In this document: in pieces, positions 62,508 through 64,000 of the stretch
Layout: the number at the start of each line of letters is the position of its first letter
How positions within the stretch are numbered: position 1 is the first letter of the stretch
NCBI GenBank assembly: GCA_016707175.1
Contig: JADJIB010000004.1
Span: 558,001-622,000, forward strand
Reading direction: 5' to 3'
DNA length: 64,000 bases
Origin: Candidatus Phosphoribacter hodrii
GTDB taxonomy: Bacteria; Actinomycetota; Actinomycetes; Actinomycetales; Dermatophilaceae
Translations under genes and position numbers: made by a program
The notes under the pieces: model-generated
Told to the model about the DNA's origin: nothing
The model's input: the letters and a program-made list of their open reading frames with translations, nothing else
The model's database searches: none

Positions 62508-63645
62508 GACACGTCCTGGGTCAGCACACCGGCGCGGGCCAGCGGCCCGGGTGCCGGCCACGGTCAGGTGCGCGTACGTGCCCGACGTCGTGGCCACCGA
62601 CGCGCGCCCGAGCAGCGCGGAGACGACTCGACCGGCACCCCGGAGCGCAACAGCCCGGTCGCGTACGAGTGCCGCAGCCAGTGTGGTCGAAGTCGATCCC
62701 GGTTCGGGACCGCACGCCGGACCAGGTCATACACCGCCGCGTAAGTCAGTGGCGAGCCGACCCGCCACCCCACAGGTTGACGAAGACGTAGTCACTATCG
62801 AGTTCGCCGTACTCCTCAAGCAGATAGTCGGCGTAGGAACGCACCAGCGGGGCCGGGACCGGGATCGTCCGTGACACTAAGCGATTTCGACCGAGCCCGG
62901 TTGTCGTTGTCCCGTGCCATCACCCGCACCGCCGCTCGGCGGCATCCCAGTCCTCATGCCGCAGCCCGAGCGCCTCACCGACACGCATCCCGGTGGTAGC
63001 GAGCACTTCTGGAGCAGCAGCCGGTCCTGCCGCCGGGCGCACGCCCTGATCAGGGCCTCGACCTCCTCCTGGCTGAAGGTGCGCGGTGTTCGTCGTCTCG
63101 CCCGGACCCGCACCACCGGCGCGGCCCCAGCCGGACTTGCTCACGTGATGCAGAAACGAGCGGGCCCCACCTCGACGGCCCAGGTCGCCACACGCTCCAA
63201 CAAGGCATGCACCGCGACCCCGGACCGGCCCGCGTGCTGGTACATCGACCCAAGACCGCGGCGAGTTTGCGATTGACCGTCGAGGCTGAGCAGTGCTCGC
63301 CGAGCGGCAGCACCGCCACCCCCGGCCCACGCAGATGGTGGCAGCCGCAGCCACGCCACGAACGCGGCAACATCCTCGACCGTCACGGCCGCCCAATCCA
63401 GCCCGCGCCCGGCGAGGAAGGCGAAACCAGTCCCTCAGGTCATGCGCGTACGCCTTGACCGTGTTCGCTGACCGTCCCGAGTCGGTCAAGAACGACAGGA
63501 ATCGTTCGGCTGGCCTGACGACCAGCCCGTCGTCCCCGACCACCGTCCACGACTCACGCCGCGAGCGGACACCACCACCCGAGCAACGAACACCAAACCT
63601 CCACAACCGTGCCTGCTGGACGCCGCAGATAACCATGTCCAGCAC
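62504..63645 (-). pseudogene. TnpA-like tyrosine recombinase, frameshifted
   Basis: N-terminal SAM-like core-binding domain ERFLSFLTDSGRSANTVKAY, then catalytic-domain pieces FSQEEVEALIRACARRQDRL and TTGMRVGEALGLRHEDW (first Arg), RPHWLRHSYATGLLRSG (H-x2-R), and ATTSGTYAHLTVAG with the nucleophile Tyr. These lie in different frames because of several small indels. It ends at a TGA overlapping the next gene (GTGA), so the original trio was tightly coupled. Confidence 0.75.
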
Positions 63646-63712
63646 GCACGATCAGGGGATCGATCCAGCCCATCGGCTACATCAACGACACCCTCGAGAG
63701 GGCTCAAGATAA

Positions 63713-63717
63713 CGATC
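63713..63717. repeat. Target-site duplication, right copy
   Basis: CGATC, matching 59788-59792. Confidence 0.8.
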
Positions 63718-63927
63718 GAACGGCTGAACCGCGAGATTAAGAGACGAGCCCGCGTCGTCGGGATCTTCCCCAACAGCCCAGCGGTGATCCGCCTCGTCGG
63801 TGCGGTCTTAGCCGACGCCCACGACGAATGGCAAGTCGCTGACCGCCGCTACCTATCCGAGACCTCCATGGCACTGCTGTACAAGACCAGCGATACTGAC
63901 ACCGCCGCAATCACCAGCGGCCTGTAG
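63715..63927 (+). pseudogene. IS256-family transposase, 3' part
   Basis: Continues the transposase from 59792: IERLNREIKRRARVVGIFPN, SPAVIRLVGAVLADAHDEWQ, DRRYLSETSMALLYKTSDTD, ending in TAG at 63925-63927. The conserved Glu of the N-x3-E-R-x-N motif, usually the third catalytic acid of IS256 enzymes, lies directly at the insertion junction. Frame and content fit the 5' part exactly once the inner element is removed. Confidence 0.88.
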
Positions 63928-63981
63928 CACCGAGGATCCAACCTCAAAACCCACCACCCGCCGGGGCTCTATCCTCTTGCC

Positions 63982-64000
63982 ATGCCAGCACCGAAGAAGT
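63982..64000 (+). CDS. Possible 5' end of an IS3-type transposase OrfA
   Basis: Only six codons are in the window: ATG then P-A-P-K-K. This start is common in IS3-family OrfA proteins, and the location next to a broken IS fits, but the evidence is very thin. Confidence 0.25.

Larger units (their letters stand above)
59793..63712 (-). mobile_element. Tn554-like tnpABC element inserted in the IS256 transposase
   Basis: 3,920 bp. Ends are TTATCTTGAGCC (59794-59805) and its exact complement GGCTCAAGATAA (63701-63712), flanked by CGATC duplications. On the minus strand it carries, in order, two tyrosine-recombinase genes and a small DUF6262-like gene, the tnpA-tnpB-tnpC arrangement of Tn554-like transposons. 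All three frames are broken by small indels. No cargo gene was found. Confidence 0.8.
58610..63981 (+). mobile_element. IS256-family insertion sequence remnant, interrupted
   Basis: Region between the broken 13E12 copy and the window end. It carries an IS256-type transposase in two parts (58782-59792 and 63715-63927) separated by a second element. Candidate terminal inverted repeats are near 58664-58692 (GGGTGGTGGGGTTTG core) and 63942-63975 (complement GGGTGGTGGGTTTTG). Exact ends are uncertain, and no flanking duplication was found. Confidence 0.6.

Noticed and set aside
58633..63992. GGTGCTG pair (58633-58639 and complement 63986-63992) as IS256 ends
   Set aside because: The match is only 7 bp plus scattered bases, flanks show no duplication, and the right copy overlaps the MPAPKK start. 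The inner pair near 58678/63942 matches better.
1..64000. tRNA, rRNA or CRISPR arrays
   Set aside because: Scanned for cloverleaf-like stems with TTCRA loops, rRNA-like blocks and regularly spaced repeats; none found.

Overview
The window is chromosomal DNA of a high-GC (roughly 70 percent by eye) actinobacterium. Gene content and layout suggest a Micrococcales member near the Intrasporangiaceae/Dermatophilaceae: ClgR, a 13E12-family HNH protein, an actinobacterial SAM riboswitch, a TIGR03085 DinB-like protein, and the backbone dxr-rseP, dapB, thyA-folA, dapA-rnj, ftsK, rimO-pgsA-cinA-clgR. The genus is inference.

Layout. 1-4.1 kb: end of gabT, gabD, a DnaB-like ATPase, and a barnase-type RNase overlapping its barstar inhibitor. 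4.2-8 kb: a DUF4352 membrane protein, dxr and rseP. 8-16.6 kb: a TIGR03085 protein, a double GNAT protein, a three-gene ABC exporter, a 13E12 HNH protein with a repetitive tail, a pyridoxamine-oxidase-fold protein and a MOT1-type transporter. 16.7-20.9 kb: a coiled-coil protein, dapB, a DUF2202 lipoprotein, azlCD and a lipoprotein. 20.9-24.8 kb: the phenylacetyl-CoA epoxidase operon paaABCDE. 24.8-34.4 kb: folA/thyA, a probable CRP-controlled small RNA, dapA, rnj, an EEP-family phosphatase/nuclease, a class V aminotransferase behind a SAM riboswitch, and ftsK.

34.4-53.9 kb is a sugar-catabolic block lying between ftsK and rimO. It holds an ABC sugar importer without its ATPase, a GH35 beta-galactosidase, a galM-like epimerase, a frameshifted GH3 enzyme, xylA and xylB. 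It also holds all five steps expected for oxidative galactose breakdown: SDR dehydrogenase, SMP-30 lactonase, DgoD dehydratase, KDG-type kinase and KDPG-type aldolase. A frameshifted FadR-type regulator and an AraC-type regulator accompany them. Together these would release galactose and xylose from plant oligosaccharides and feed both into central metabolism.

54-58.2 kb returns to backbone (rimO, pgsA, cinA, clgR, a dipeptide epimerase). From 58.37 kb to the end is a mobile-element pile-up: a 244-bp second copy of the 5' end of the 13E12 gene, an IS256-family transposase gene, and inside that gene a decayed Tn554-like tnpABC element with a 12-bp terminal inverted repeat and 5-bp target duplication. 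A possible IS3-type gene begins at the very end.

The most striking signal is not a gene. The octamer GTATGCCG (or CGGCATAC) occurs about 75 times in the first 58.2 kb, in both orientations about equally and in every codon phase. It forces rare codons such as ATA, GTA, GCA and TAT, and I find no copy in the mobile-element segment. It behaves like a DNA uptake sequence or other DNA-level signal.
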